This document shows, in pieces, positions 53,514 to 62,129 of a DNA stretch of 64,000 nucleotides. Numbering within the stretch: the first letter of the stretch is position 1; each line of letters begins with the position of its first letter. The position numbers and the translations under genes were made by a program. The stretch is from Uliginosibacterium flavum. Lineage in GTDB: Bacteria > Pseudomonadota > Gammaproteobacteria > Burkholderiales > Rhodocyclaceae. The DNA lies in NCBI RefSeq assembly GCF_040566545.1, contig NZ_JBEWZI010000002.1:124001-188000 (forward strand). The letters are read 5' to 3'. The notes under the pieces were generated by a model. That model searched no databases. It saw only the letters and a list, made by a program, of their open reading frames with translations, and was not told the DNA's origin.

Positions 53514-55130
53514 ATGAGCATCCGCAATAAATTCATGGGTCTGATGGGCTTGCTCGTCAGTCTTATCATGATCCAGGCCCTTGTCGGCTACTGGGTCAGC
53601 ACTCGCGCCGATACGCGCTTGCACAGCATGTACAGCCAGCGCGCGCAAAGCCTGGCCAAGCTCGGCGCGATGCTGGATGACTCCAATGTGGTGCGCGTGC
53701 GCCTGTTGCGCGCCACCCTGGCAGCCACCCCCGAAGCGGCGACAAGCGAGCTCTCGCAGGTCGACAAGTTGCTGGGCAATGTGGAAAAACTCTGGTCCGA
53801 GGTCAAGGCCCAAGCCACTTCCGACGACGAGCGCAAGTTCGTGGACAAATACGAAGCCTCGCTAGGCAAATTCGTACAGCAGCGAACGGCCTGGATTGAT
53901 GCGTTAAAAGCAGGCGATTTCGACAAGGCCAAGGCCGTGGCCGGTGACAAGGTGACCACCGAAGCCTTTCGCGACTCGCGTGGCGCGGTGCGTGATCTGT
54001 TCGGAGTTGAGGATTCACTAGCGGCTAGCAGCTTTGAAGCAGCTCAGGCGGATTCGCGCAAATCACTGAGCATCAGCCTTGGCATGGTGGCGTTGAGCAT
54101 TGTCGCGGCAATCCTCGCCTCACTCTTTATCCTGCGTCCCATCGTGAGCCTGCTGCAAGGCGCCGTGCGGATTGCGGGTGAAGTGTCGCAAGGCAATCTG
54201 ACGGAGAAAATAGTCGTAAAAGGCCATGATGAGGTCAATCAGCTCCTAGCCGCACTGGACCAGATGCAGAACGGGCTGCGCGAATCGGTGTTCACCATGC
54301 GCCGTACCGCCAGTGAACTCGGCGATCAAGCCCAGACACTGACCCACGGCTCGCAGGAGACTCACGCCCAGGCCACCACACAGGGCGACGCCATGAATTC
54401 TGCCGCTGCGGCCATTGAGGAGCTGACGGTTTCCATCAACGTGTTATCCAATAGCGCCAACGACGCGCATGAAACCACGGTGCGATCAGGCCAGGAAGCA
54501 CGGGCCGGCGTCGAAGTCATTCTCGGCAGCGCCCAGCAGATGCACAGCGTGGCAGAAACCGTCAACAATGCCTCCGGCACCCTGCAAGGACTGGGAGCCA
54601 AATCCCAGCAGATCAACCAGATTGTCGACGTCATCCGCGAAATCGCCGATCAAACCAATCTGCTGGCCTTGAATGCCGCCATTGAAGCCGCCCGCGCAGG
54701 CGAACAAGGACGCGGTTTCGCGGTGGTTGCCGATGAAGTACGCAAGCTGGCGGAGCGCACCGCGCAATCTACGCAGCAGATTGCCAAAGTCATCAGTGAA
54801 GTGCTGAGTGAAACGGATTCGGCCATTCACGAAATGGAGAATGGCGTCGTCAAGGTGCGGGAAGGAACGCGCCTGGCTGAAGCGGCCGGCGAGTCCATCC
54901 GCCAGATCGTATCGGGCACGGAGCGTGTCGGCAGCATGGTAACGGACATTTCCAGCGCTATCCGCGAGCAGACCACCGCCGCGCAGGATATCGCCAAGAG
55001 TGTCGAGCATGTGGCCCAGATGAGCGAAGAGGCAATCGTCGTGGCCGACGCCAATGCCGCGGCAGCACACACACTACAGGGCCTGTCGCAAGACCTGAAT
55101 AACGCCGTGGCGCGCTTCCGGCTGGATTGA
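53514..55130 (+). CDS. Methyl-accepting chemotaxis protein with 4-helix-bundle periplasmic sensor
   Basis: A 538-residue chemoreceptor. TM1 (GLMGLLVSLIMIQALVGYWV), a periplasmic four-helix-bundle MCP domain (about 30-185), TM2 (SISLGMVALSIVAAILASLFIL), a HAMP domain (211-265) and a cytoplasmic signalling helix hairpin. The hairpin tip contains LNAAIEAARAGEQGRGF near residue 385, the CheA/CheW contact. The strong ribosome site AAGGAGAGG fixes the start at ATG 53514. No C-terminal pentapeptide for CheR is present. A periplasmic binding protein gene follows after 3 bp, a possible ligand-presenting partner. Confidence 0.93.
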   Translation: MSIRNKFMGLMGLLVSLIMIQALVGYWVSTRADTRLHSMYSQRAQSLAKLGAMLDDSNVVRVRLLRATLAATPEAATSELSQVDKLLGNVEKLWSEVKAQATSDDERKFVDKYEASLGKFVQQRTAWIDALKAGDFDKAKAVAGDKVTTEAFRDSRGAVRDLFGVEDSLAASSFEAAQADSRKSLSISLGMVALSIVAAILASLFILRPIVSLLQGAVRIAGEVSQGNLTEKIVVKGHDEVNQLLAALDQMQNGLRESVFTMRRTASELGDQAQTLTHGSQETHAQATTQGDAMNSAAAAIEELTVSINVLSNSANDAHETTVRSGQEARAGVEVILGSAQQMHSVAETVNNASGTLQGLGAKSQQINQIVDVIREIADQTNLLALNAAIEAARAGEQGRGFAVVADEVRKLAERTAQSTQQIAKVISEVLSETDSAIHEMENGVVKVREGTRLAEAAGESIRQIVSGTERVGSMVTDISSAIREQTTAAQDIAKSVEHVAQMSEEAIVVADANAAAAHTLQGLSQDLNNAVARFRLD

Positions 55131-55133
55131 GGC

Positions 55134-55883
55134 ATGCGGCATCATCGCTGGCTGATTCTGCTGACCCTGCATGCGGGCGTATGTCTGGCACAGACAGGCA
55201 AGGCCTTACCGCTGATCATGCTGGTCGAAGACCGGCCACCGCTGATCGAACTGGCCAGCGGCGGCCTGCAAGGCACGCTGGGCGCGCGTGCCGACGCCAT
55301 TTTGCACAGCAGCAGGCTGCGTTTTCAATACGCCCATGCCAGCGTTGACGAGCAATTGACTCGCATCCGCGACAACAAGGAGCAAGTGTGTGCCGTAGGC
55401 CGGGTGCGCACGACCGAGCGAACCCGCCAAGGGCAGTTAAGTGCGCCATTCTTCGCATCCGCCGCCTATGTCGCGCTGGTACGCAGCGATGCCGAATGGC
55501 TTTCAGGCGCGCCCTTCCTGAAAGACTGGGCACAAAACGCCAAGCTGCGCTGGGGCATCAAGCAAGACTACTTTTATGATGAGTACGTCAGCGCACAGAT
55601 GCATTCAGCCCTTGCCCGAAAAATCGTCTTTTCAGTTGGCAACACGGACGCCGCTGAACTGCTCAAGCGCAAGGAAGTGGATTTCATACTGATGCATCAG
55701 GAAGAAGCCCAATTATTCCTGGTCTCCCAACCAGCCGCTGGCGCCCAGATTGAGGTGCTGCGCCTGCATGATCTGCTGGAGGGCGAATTCCGCTACTTTT
55801 ATTGCAGCCATAGCGTGCCTCCCGCCCTGCTGGATCAACTGAACCAAGGCATTCGTCAGGTGCAGGAAAATAGACCGTATTGA
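55134..55883 (+). CDS. Periplasmic solute-binding protein, family 3-like, paired with the chemoreceptor
   Basis: A 249-residue protein with signal peptide MRHHRWLILLTLHAGVCLA. The remainder resembles the extracellular solute-binding family 3 fold (LPLIMLVEDRPPLIELASGG, CAVGRVRTTERTRQGQLSAPF, LKRKEVDFILMHQEEAQLFL). The ligand arm is divergent and specificity is unknown. No ABC permease or ATPase genes are adjacent; instead it is 3 bp after the chemoreceptor, so co-expression and a sensory role are likely. Confidence 0.78.
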   Translation: MRHHRWLILLTLHAGVCLAQTGKALPLIMLVEDRPPLIELASGGLQGTLGARADAILHSSRLRFQYAHASVDEQLTRIRDNKEQVCAVGRVRTTERTRQGQLSAPFFASAAYVALVRSDAEWLSGAPFLKDWAQNAKLRWGIKQDYFYDEYVSAQMHSALARKIVFSVGNTDAAELLKRKEVDFILMHQEEAQLFLVSQPAAGAQIEVLRLHDLLEGEFRYFYCSHSVPPALLDQLNQGIRQVQENRPY

Positions 55884-55912
55884 AAAATTCCATCATCTGT
55901 ACACCTGCATCA

Positions 55913-56011
55913 GGCGGCCTTTTCCAAGTCAGCGGCATGCAGACCCGCACTGTGCATGGCTCTACAGCACGACCTCCCTGACAGGCTTGCTCAGCGCGGC
56001 TCTTCAGGCCT
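55913..56011. repeat. Dispersed intergenic repeat copy overlapping the recG stop codon
   Basis: GGCATGCAGACCCGC, TGTGCATGGCTCTACAGCAC and CAGCGCGGCTCTTCAGGC are arms of the family. The last arm contains the recG stop: the TCA of CTTCAGG (56004-56006) is TGA on the minus strand. The repeat has therefore become the 3' end of a coding sequence. Confidence 0.65.
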
Positions 56012-58040
56012 TGAGCAATTCAGCCCGCCCGCCATACCAGCGCGTCAACAACGCCTCCGCCGCATCTGGATGGCGCGCCTGCATTTCCTCTGCAGCCTGT
56101 TTCGCGGCCTCGATCAGATCGACATCCAGTTCCAGGTCGGCATAGCGCAGCAGCGGCACGCCGCTCTGTCGTGCGCCGATGAATTCGCCCGGGCCACGCA
56201 GATGCAGATCACGACGGGCGATCTCGAAGCCATCGGTGGTTTCGTAAATCGCCTTGAGCCGCTCGCGTCCGGTTGGTGACAATGGCTGGGCATATACGAG
56301 AATGCAGCTCGATGCGGCCGCGCCGCGCCCGACCCGGCCGCGCAGCTGATGCAGCTGCGCGAGGCCGAAACGCTCGGCATGCTCAATCACCATCAGGCTG
56401 GCATTGGGCACATCCACGCCGACTTCGATCACCGTGGTGGCGACCAGTACCTGTACCTCGTTGCGCAGGAAGGCGTCCATGACCGCCGCCTTTTCGACGG
56501 GCTTGAGACGGCCATGCACGAGGCCGACCTTGAGTTCAGCCAGCTCGGCCGAGAGCACTTCATAAGTGTCGACCGCAGTCTGCAACTGCAGGGTTTCGCT
56601 TTCCTCGATCAGCGGGCAGACCCAGTAGGCCTGCCGGCCCTCGAGGCAGGCATCGCGCACACGGGCGATCACTTTTTCGCGATGCGAATCGGCGACCAGT
56701 TTGGTCACGATGGGCGTGCGGCCCGGCGGCAGCTCATCAAGCACACTGACGTCCAGATCGGCCATGTAGCTCATGGCCAAGGTGCGCGGAATCGGCGTGG
56801 CGCTCATCATCAGCATGTGTGGCAGGCGGCCGACCACTTTCTCGCGCAAGGCCAGACGCTGGCGCACGCCAAAACGGTGCTGCTCGTCGACCACGGCGAG
56901 GCCCAGCTTTTCCAGCGCGACCGTATCTTCGATCAGCGCATGGGTGCCGACCACCAGCAAGGCTTCGCCACTGGCAATTTTCTCCAGCATCGCGGCGCGT
57001 TCTTTTTTCTTCTGTGAACCGGACAGCCAGGCGACAGAAATGCCCAGCGGCTCCAGCCAGCCAGCCAGTTTGCGGTAATGCTGCTCGGCGAGGATTTCAG
57101 TAGGTGCCATCATGGCCGCCTGCAAGCCGTTCTCGGCAGCCTGAAGCATGGCCAGCGCCGCCACGATGGTCTTGCCGCTGCCCACATCCCCCTGCAACAA
57201 TCGCTGCATCGGCCAGGGCTGGGCGATGTCACGCGCGATTTCATCCACCGCACGGCGCTGGGCGCCGGTCAGTGCAAAAGGCAAGACTGCCAGAAACGGC
57301 GCACTCAAACTACCCTGCGGCAAGAGTTGGGCGGCGGCGTGAGCGCGGCGCTCGATATAAGCCTTGCGCAGCGAAATCTGCTGCGCGAGCAGTTCGTCGA
57401 ATTTGATGCGCCGCCAGGCCGGATGACTGCGATCTTCCAGCGCGCCCAGTTTGGCATCGGTGGGTGGCTGATGCAGATAGCGCAGGCTGCGTTCCCAGCC
57501 GGCCAACTTGAGACTGCGCCGCAAAGATTCCGGCAGCAGATCGGCCAGACTGGCGCGGGTAAAGGCGCGTAGCACCAGCTTGCGCAAGGCGGATTGCGCC
57601 AGCCCGGCTGTCGCCGGATAAGTCGGCGTGAGCGCCTGCGGCAACGCCTGGCCTTCGCTCACCGACACGAGGCGCGGGTGAATCATTTCCTCGCCCCAGA
57701 AGCCGCTGCGCACTTCGCCGAAAGCGCGCACGCGCTTGCCAGCCTCGAGCATTTTCTGGATCGAGGGATACCAGTTCAGGAAGCGCAGGATCAACGCGCC
57801 ACTGTCGTCCACCAGCTTCACGACCAACTGGCGGCGCGGCCGGAAGGTGATTTCCGCGTGTTCAACCACGCCTTCCACCTGTACCGACACGCCGGGCTGG
57901 GCGGTACGGATATCGGTCAGACGCGTCTCGTCCTCATAGCGCATGGGCAAATGCAGCAGCATATCGGCATCATTGAAGATGCCGAGTTTGTGCAAACGCC
58001 CGGTGAGCGCGGAGGCGGTTTTGCGAACAGCTTCAGTCAA
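56004..58040 (-). CDS. recG: ATP-dependent DNA helicase RecG
   Basis: A 678-residue helicase that reverses replication forks and processes Holliday junctions. An N-terminal wedge/OB domain (YEDETRLTDI, VEGVVEHAEITFRPRRQLVV) precedes the motor with Walker A GDVGSGKTIVAAL, DEQHRFGVRQR (motif II), MSATPIPRTLAM (motif III) and LVATTVIEVGVDVPNASLMV with QLHQLRGRVGRG (motifs V and VI). C-terminal LRGPGEFIGARQSG is RecG-specific. It lies 9 bp after ridA on the same strand. Confidence 0.97.
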   Translation of the reverse strand: MTEAVRKTASALTGRLHKLGIFNDADMLLHLPMRYEDETRLTDIRTAQPGVSVQVEGVVEHAEITFRPRRQLVVKLVDDSGALILRFLNWYPSIQKMLEAGKRVRAFGEVRSGFWGEEMIHPRLVSVSEGQALPQALTPTYPATAGLAQSALRKLVLRAFTRASLADLLPESLRRSLKLAGWERSLRYLHQPPTDAKLGALEDRSHPAWRRIKFDELLAQQISLRKAYIERRAHAAAQLLPQGSLSAPFLAVLPFALTGAQRRAVDEIARDIAQPWPMQRLLQGDVGSGKTIVAALAMLQAAENGLQAAMMAPTEILAEQHYRKLAGWLEPLGISVAWLSGSQKKKERAAMLEKIASGEALLVVGTHALIEDTVALEKLGLAVVDEQHRFGVRQRLALREKVVGRLPHMLMMSATPIPRTLAMSYMADLDVSVLDELPPGRTPIVTKLVADSHREKVIARVRDACLEGRQAYWVCPLIEESETLQLQTAVDTYEVLSAELAELKVGLVHGRLKPVEKAAVMDAFLRNEVQVLVATTVIEVGVDVPNASLMVIEHAERFGLAQLHQLRGRVGRGAAASSCILVYAQPLSPTGRERLKAIYETTDGFEIARRDLHLRGPGEFIGARQSGVPLLRYADLELDVDLIEAAKQAAEEMQARHPDAAEALLTRWYGGRAELLKA

Positions 58041-58049
58041 GGCTGAACG

Positions 58050-58430
58050 TCAGGCGAGGACCAGCACGGCATCCGCTTCGACCAGCGCCCCGCGCGGCAG
58101 CGCCGAGACACCGAGCGTTGCCCGTGCGGGAAACGGCGCGGCGCAATAGCGCGCCATGATTGTATTGAGCGTGGCGAAGTAGGCCAGATCGGTCAGATAG
58201 AGGTTGATTTTCACCGCATCGGCCAGCGATCCGCCGGCGGCCTCAGCCACGGCCTGCAGATTCTGAAATACCCGCTCGGCCTGCGCTTCAAAGCCATCCA
58301 ACAGCTGCATACTGACCGGATCAAGGCCGATCTGGCCGGAAAGATAAACCGTATTGCCGGCGCGGATGGCCTGTGAATACGGGCCGATGGCGGCCGGGGC
58401 CAGCGCGCTGGCAATGACTGTTCGGGACAT
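58050..58430 (-). CDS. ridA: RidA family enamine/imine deaminase
   Basis: A 126-residue RidA/YjgF/YER057c protein hydrolysing reactive enamines and imines from PLP enzymes. GPYSQAIRAGNTVYLSGQIG, ADAVKINLYLTDL (with the conserved Lys rather than the usual final Arg region), PFPARATLGVSALPRGALVE (Arg of the active site) and the acidic end match the family. ATG 58430 has GGAG upstream. It is probably co-transcribed with recG. Confidence 0.93.
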   Translation of the reverse strand: MSRTVIASALAPAAIGPYSQAIRAGNTVYLSGQIGLDPVSMQLLDGFEAQAERVFQNLQAVAEAAGGSLADAVKINLYLTDLAYFATLNTIMARYCAAPFPARATLGVSALPRGALVEADAVLVLA

Positions 58431-58524
58431 GATGCGCTCCGTCAAATTGAATCTGGATGAGTGCTGAAGTCTAGCCCGGAAACTTGCTCCGGATGGCGAC
58501 TTTGTAAGCCATGAACGCCTCCTG

Positions 58525-58640
58525 GCGGGCCTTGCACGCAAGACAGGCTGTAGAGCCCCACGGGGCGGACCTCTTCAGGCATGCATGGCGAAAAGCGAGG
58601 CTGGGAGCGGCTCTACAGGATGAACCATGCACAGCCTTGC
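58525..58640. repeat. Dispersed intergenic repeat copy upstream of the glt operon
   Basis: GGCTGTAGAGCCCC ... GGGGCGGACCTCTTCAGGCATGC and GGGAGCGGCTCTACAGGATG are the arms. The gap 58431-58927 (about 500 bp) otherwise holds the ridA promoter and, nearer gltI, an AT-rich segment with TATACT at 58818-58823 as a possible -10 element. Confidence 0.65.
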
Positions 58641-58927
58641 GCACCATTCGGAGGCACAAAAAAGAACAGGACGTGATCGGGCGCCCCGTCCGCGTGCTCA
58701 AATGAAAGGCCTTTGTGTCCCCCTCCACAAACCAAATCCACCTGTAGCACCGCACCAGCCCCTAAACTGCGGGTATTCACCCATGCAATTCGTTCCGACG
58801 AAAATTTGGCTCAAAGTTATACTGAATTGTCGAAAATCTAAGCTCCCGCCAAATACTGGTACGATTTTCGCGTGCATTCATCCCAATGTCGCTTCCGTCA
58901 CACCGTCCGTTCCATTCAGGAGGAATC

Positions 58928-59833
58928 ATGCAAAAGCATCATCTGCTGCTCGCCCTTGCCACAGGCTTGGTCGTCCAGACCGCCACCGCCCAACAACTCG
59001 ATGGCACACTGAAGAAAGTCAAGGATTCAAACAGCATCACGCTGGGCATCCGCGAGTCGTCTTTCCCGCTGTCTTATCTGGACGCCACCCAGAAGCCCAT
59101 CGGCTACCACATCGATGTCTGCATGGCGATTGTCGATGCAGTGAAATCCCGCCTGCAGCTGGCCAAACTGGAAGTAAAAACCCAGGCTGTCACTTCGCAG
59201 AACCGCATCCCGCTGGTCGTGAATGGCACGGTTGATCTGGAGTGCGGCTCCACCACCAACAACGCAGCACGCCAGTTGCAAGTGGCTTTTGCCCCGACGA
59301 CCTATGTCACCAACGTGCTGATGGCCGTCAAGAAATCTTCGGGTATCAAGAGTCTGGATCAGCTGGCGGGCAAACCCGTGGCAACAACCACTGGTACCAC
59401 CAGCGTGCAACTGATCCGCGCGCACGAAAAAGGCAAGAGCATCGATTTCAAGGAAGTCTATGGCAAGGATCACGCCGACTCCTTCCTGATGCTGGAAACG
59501 GATCGTGCCGTGGCCTTCGTGATGGATGACAACCTGCTGATGGGTCTGGTTGCCAACTCCAAGGCGCCCCAGGATTACGCCATTGTTGGCGAGCCGCTTT
59601 CCGTCGAGCCGATTGCGGTCATGCTGCGCAAGGATGACCCGCAGTTCAAAGGTCTGGTACACGCCACCGTTGCCAACATGATGAAGACGGGTGCGCTCAC
59701 CAAACTCTACGCAAAGTGGTTCAATGCCCCGATCCCGCCCAAAGGCGTGAACCTGACGGTAGCAATGAGCGAACAACTCAAGGCAGCCATCCTCAGCCCG
59801 AACGACAATCCGGCAGAAAACTACAAGAAGTAA
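58928..59833 (+). CDS. gltI: Glutamate/aspartate ABC transporter, periplasmic binding protein
   Basis: A 301-residue secreted binding protein (signal MQKHHLLLALATGLVVQTATA). GIRESSFPLSYLDATQKPIG and GYHIDVCMAIVDAV, NRIPLVVNGTVDLECGSTTN, LDQLAGKPVATTTGTTS, ETDRAVAFVMDDNLLMG and ALTKLYAKWF match GltI/AatJ proteins for acidic amino acids. CAGGAGG lies before ATG 58928. First gene of gltIJKL. Confidence 0.93.
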   Translation: MQKHHLLLALATGLVVQTATAQQLDGTLKKVKDSNSITLGIRESSFPLSYLDATQKPIGYHIDVCMAIVDAVKSRLQLAKLEVKTQAVTSQNRIPLVVNGTVDLECGSTTNNAARQLQVAFAPTTYVTNVLMAVKKSSGIKSLDQLAGKPVATTTGTTSVQLIRAHEKGKSIDFKEVYGKDHADSFLMLETDRAVAFVMDDNLLMGLVANSKAPQDYAIVGEPLSVEPIAVMLRKDDPQFKGLVHATVANMMKTGALTKLYAKWFNAPIPPKGVNLTVAMSEQLKAAILSPNDNPAENYKK

Positions 59834-59897
59834 CAAGCAACAAGCCTCACGCGCGCCAGCTCAAAGGCTGGCGCGTGTTAGCAGCAAGGGAGCCGCT

Positions 59898-60635
59898 GTG
59901 GATTACAAATGGAACTGGGGGGTTTTCTTTGAGATCATCCCCTCTGGCGAGGTCACCTATTTCAGCTGGATCCTTCATGGACTCGGCTGGACCATCGCCA
60001 TATCGCTCTGTGCCTGGCTCATCGCCCTGACACTCGGCAGCGTCATCGGCACGTTGCGCACTGTGCCGCACCGTGGCCTCGCTCTGATCGGTCATGTGTG
60101 GGTCGAATTTTTCCGCAATGTGCCGATTCTGTTGCAACTCTTCCTGTGGTTTTTCGTGGTGCCAGAGCTACTGCCGCACGATCTGTCCATGTGGGTGAAG
60201 CAGGACATGCCGGCCAAGGAATTCATCACCGCCGTACTGGCGCTCGGCTTATTCACCTCGGCCCGCGTTGCTGAACAAGTTCGCGCCGGCATCCAGAGCC
60301 TGTCGCGCGGCCAGCGCAATGCCGGCCTGGCGATTGGCCTGACCCAGATTCAGACCTATCGCTACGTACTGCTGCCGATGGCCTTCCGCATCATCATTCC
60401 GCCACTCACCTCGGAATTCATGAACGCCTTCAAGAACTCTGGCGTCGCCTTTGCCGTAGGCGTGTGGGAGCTGATCTTCGTGTCGCGCCAGATGGTGGAA
60501 GAAACGGGTGGCCAAGTCATCGAGAGCCTGATCGTCCCGACCGTGCTCTACATCCTCTGCTCCTACGCGGCCAATCAAGGCATGGGCTACATCGAGCGTC
60601 GCTCCCACGTGCCCGGCTTCATCGTGGCTAAATAG
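59898..60635 (+). CDS. gltJ: Glutamate/aspartate ABC transporter permease GltJ
   Basis: A 245-residue permease with five TM helices. It starts with GTG 59898 after AAGGGAG. The VEFFRNVPILLQLFLWFFVV segment and SARVAEQVRAGIQSLSRGQ plus AGLAIGLTQIQTYRYVLLP form the ATPase-coupling EAA-type loop. GltJ pairs with GltK encoded 5 bp later. Typical of His/Glu/Gln/Arg/opine amino-acid permeases. Confidence 0.93.
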   Translation: MDYKWNWGVFFEIIPSGEVTYFSWILHGLGWTIAISLCAWLIALTLGSVIGTLRTVPHRGLALIGHVWVEFFRNVPILLQLFLWFFVVPELLPHDLSMWVKQDMPAKEFITAVLALGLFTSARVAEQVRAGIQSLSRGQRNAGLAIGLTQIQTYRYVLLPMAFRIIIPPLTSEFMNAFKNSGVAFAVGVWELIFVSRQMVEETGGQVIESLIVPTVLYILCSYAANQGMGYIERRSHVPGFIVAK

Positions 60636-60640
60636 GAGCG

Positions 60641-61306
60641 ATGAACATGTTCAGCAATTTCGATTTTTCCGTCATTCCGCTCAGCCTGCCCTATATCTGG
60701 CAGGGCCTGATCTACAGCCTGGAACTGACCGCCACCGCCATGATCGGCGGCATCATCATCGGCACCCTGCTGGCGCTGGCGCGCCTGTCGGGTGGCAAGT
60801 GGATGGGAGGCGCAGCCAAGGTCTATGTCGATCTGATGCGCTCCGTTCCACTGCTGCTGATGATTCTGTGGTTTTTCCTGCTCGCCCCGTTCTTCCTGAA
60901 AATCACCCCTGAGACCTCGGCGCTGATCACCTTCACCCTGTTCCAGGCGGCGTTCTACAGCGAGATCATGCGCGCCGGCATTCAGAGCATTCCGAGTGGC
61001 CAGATCTACGCCGGCTACGCCATTGGCATGAGCTACTGGCAAACCATGGGGCATGTTGTGCTGCCGCAGGCTTTCCGTAACATGATCCCGGTCCTGCTCA
61101 CCCAGACCTTCATCCTGTTCCAGGACACCTCGCTGGTGTATGCCATCGGCGCAACAGATCTGCTCAAGGCCGCTGACAACACCGGCAAGCTTTACGGGCG
61201 CACCGTCGAGATGTACATCTTCGTATCGCTGATCTATTTCGCGATCTGTCTCTCGCTGTCCATGCTCGTCAAGTATTTCAACAAACGCATCGCCATCATT
61301 CGCTAG
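60641..61306 (+). CDS. gltK: Glutamate/aspartate ABC transporter permease GltK
   Basis: A 221-residue second permease subunit. LMRSVPLLLMILWFFLL, AAFYSEIMRAGIQSIPSGQ and AGYAIGMSYWQTMGHVVLPQ show the same family as GltJ. ATG 60641 follows AGGAGCG closely; ATG 60647 has better spacing from that ribosome site and would remove two residues. Confidence 0.93.
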   Translation: MNMFSNFDFSVIPLSLPYIWQGLIYSLELTATAMIGGIIIGTLLALARLSGGKWMGGAAKVYVDLMRSVPLLLMILWFFLLAPFFLKITPETSALITFTLFQAAFYSEIMRAGIQSIPSGQIYAGYAIGMSYWQTMGHVVLPQAFRNMIPVLLTQTFILFQDTSLVYAIGATDLLKAADNTGKLYGRTVEMYIFVSLIYFAICLSLSMLVKYFNKRIAIIR

Positions 61307-61315
61307 GTCACAAAC

Positions 61316-62044
61316 ATGATCCAGATCCAGAACGTCTCCAAGTGGTACGGAAAATTCCAGGTCCTCACCGACTGCTCGACCCATATCGACAAGGGCGAAG
61401 TCATCGTCGTGTGCGGCCCGTCCGGCTCCGGCAAATCGACCCTGATCAAGTGCGTCAACGGCCTCGAACCCATCCAGCAGGGCAAGATCATCGTTAACGG
61501 CATTCAGGTGAATGACCCGAAGACCGACCTGCCCAAACTGCGCTCGCATGTCGGCATGGTGTTCCAGCACTTCGAACTCTTCCCGCACATGAGCATCATC
61601 CAGAATCTGGCCATTGGCCAGACCAAGGTGCTCGGCCGCTCGGCCGACGAAGCCCACGAGCGTGGCATGAAGCTGCTGGATCGCGTCGGCATCAAGATGC
61701 ACGCCAACAAGTACCCGGGCGAACTCTCCGGCGGTCAGCAACAACGCGTGGCGATTGCCCGCGCCCTGTCGATGGACCCGATCTGCATGCTCTTCGATGA
61801 ACCCACCTCGGCACTCGACCCAGAAATGATCAGCGAAGTGCTGGACGTGATGGTCGATCTGGCGCAGGAAGGCATGACCATGATGGTCGTCACCCACGAA
61901 ATGGGTTTCGCCCGCAAGGTCGCGCACCGCGTCGTGTTCATGGACCACGGCCAGATCGTCGAAGATGCGGCAAAAGACGAGTTTTTCGGCCAGCCACGCT
62001 CGGATCGGGCGCAGCAGTTTTTGTCGAAGATCCTGAATCACTAA
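61316..62044 (+). CDS. gltL: Glutamate/aspartate ABC transporter ATPase GltL
   Basis: A 242-residue ABC ATPase. Walker A GPSGSGKST, the Q-loop in VGMVFQHFELFPHM, signature LSGGQQQRVAIARAL, Walker B MLFDEPTSALDPE and the switch MVVTHEMGFARKVA. It energises GltJK. It ends the operon; its TAA is immediately followed by a TGCTGAG-type heptamer array. Confidence 0.96.
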   Translation: MIQIQNVSKWYGKFQVLTDCSTHIDKGEVIVVCGPSGSGKSTLIKCVNGLEPIQQGKIIVNGIQVNDPKTDLPKLRSHVGMVFQHFELFPHMSIIQNLAIGQTKVLGRSADEAHERGMKLLDRVGIKMHANKYPGELSGGQQQRVAIARALSMDPICMLFDEPTSALDPEMISEVLDVMVDLAQEGMTMMVVTHEMGFARKVAHRVVFMDHGQIVEDAAKDEFFGQPRSDRAQQFLSKILNH

Positions 62045-62127
62045 TCAGTGCTGAGCAAGGAGTGCTGAGTGCTGAGTAAAAGCCCAGCCTCAGCACCCAG
62101 CACTCAGTACTCAGTACTCAGCACTAA
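62045..62127. repeat. Inverted heptamer arrays between gltL and ansA
   Basis: Left: TGCTGAG units at about 62049-62075, one interrupted by AGGAG. Right: TCAGCAC, CCAGCAC, TCAGTAC, TCAGTAC, TCAGCAC at 62090-62124, in the opposite orientation. The centre is TAAAAGCCCAGCC; GAGTAAAAGCCC is the same core as in the nusB-thiL element (there as the reverse complement). It starts at the gltL stop and ends 2-5 bp before ansA, so it fills the whole gap. Confidence 0.88.
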
Positions 62128-62129
62128 CA

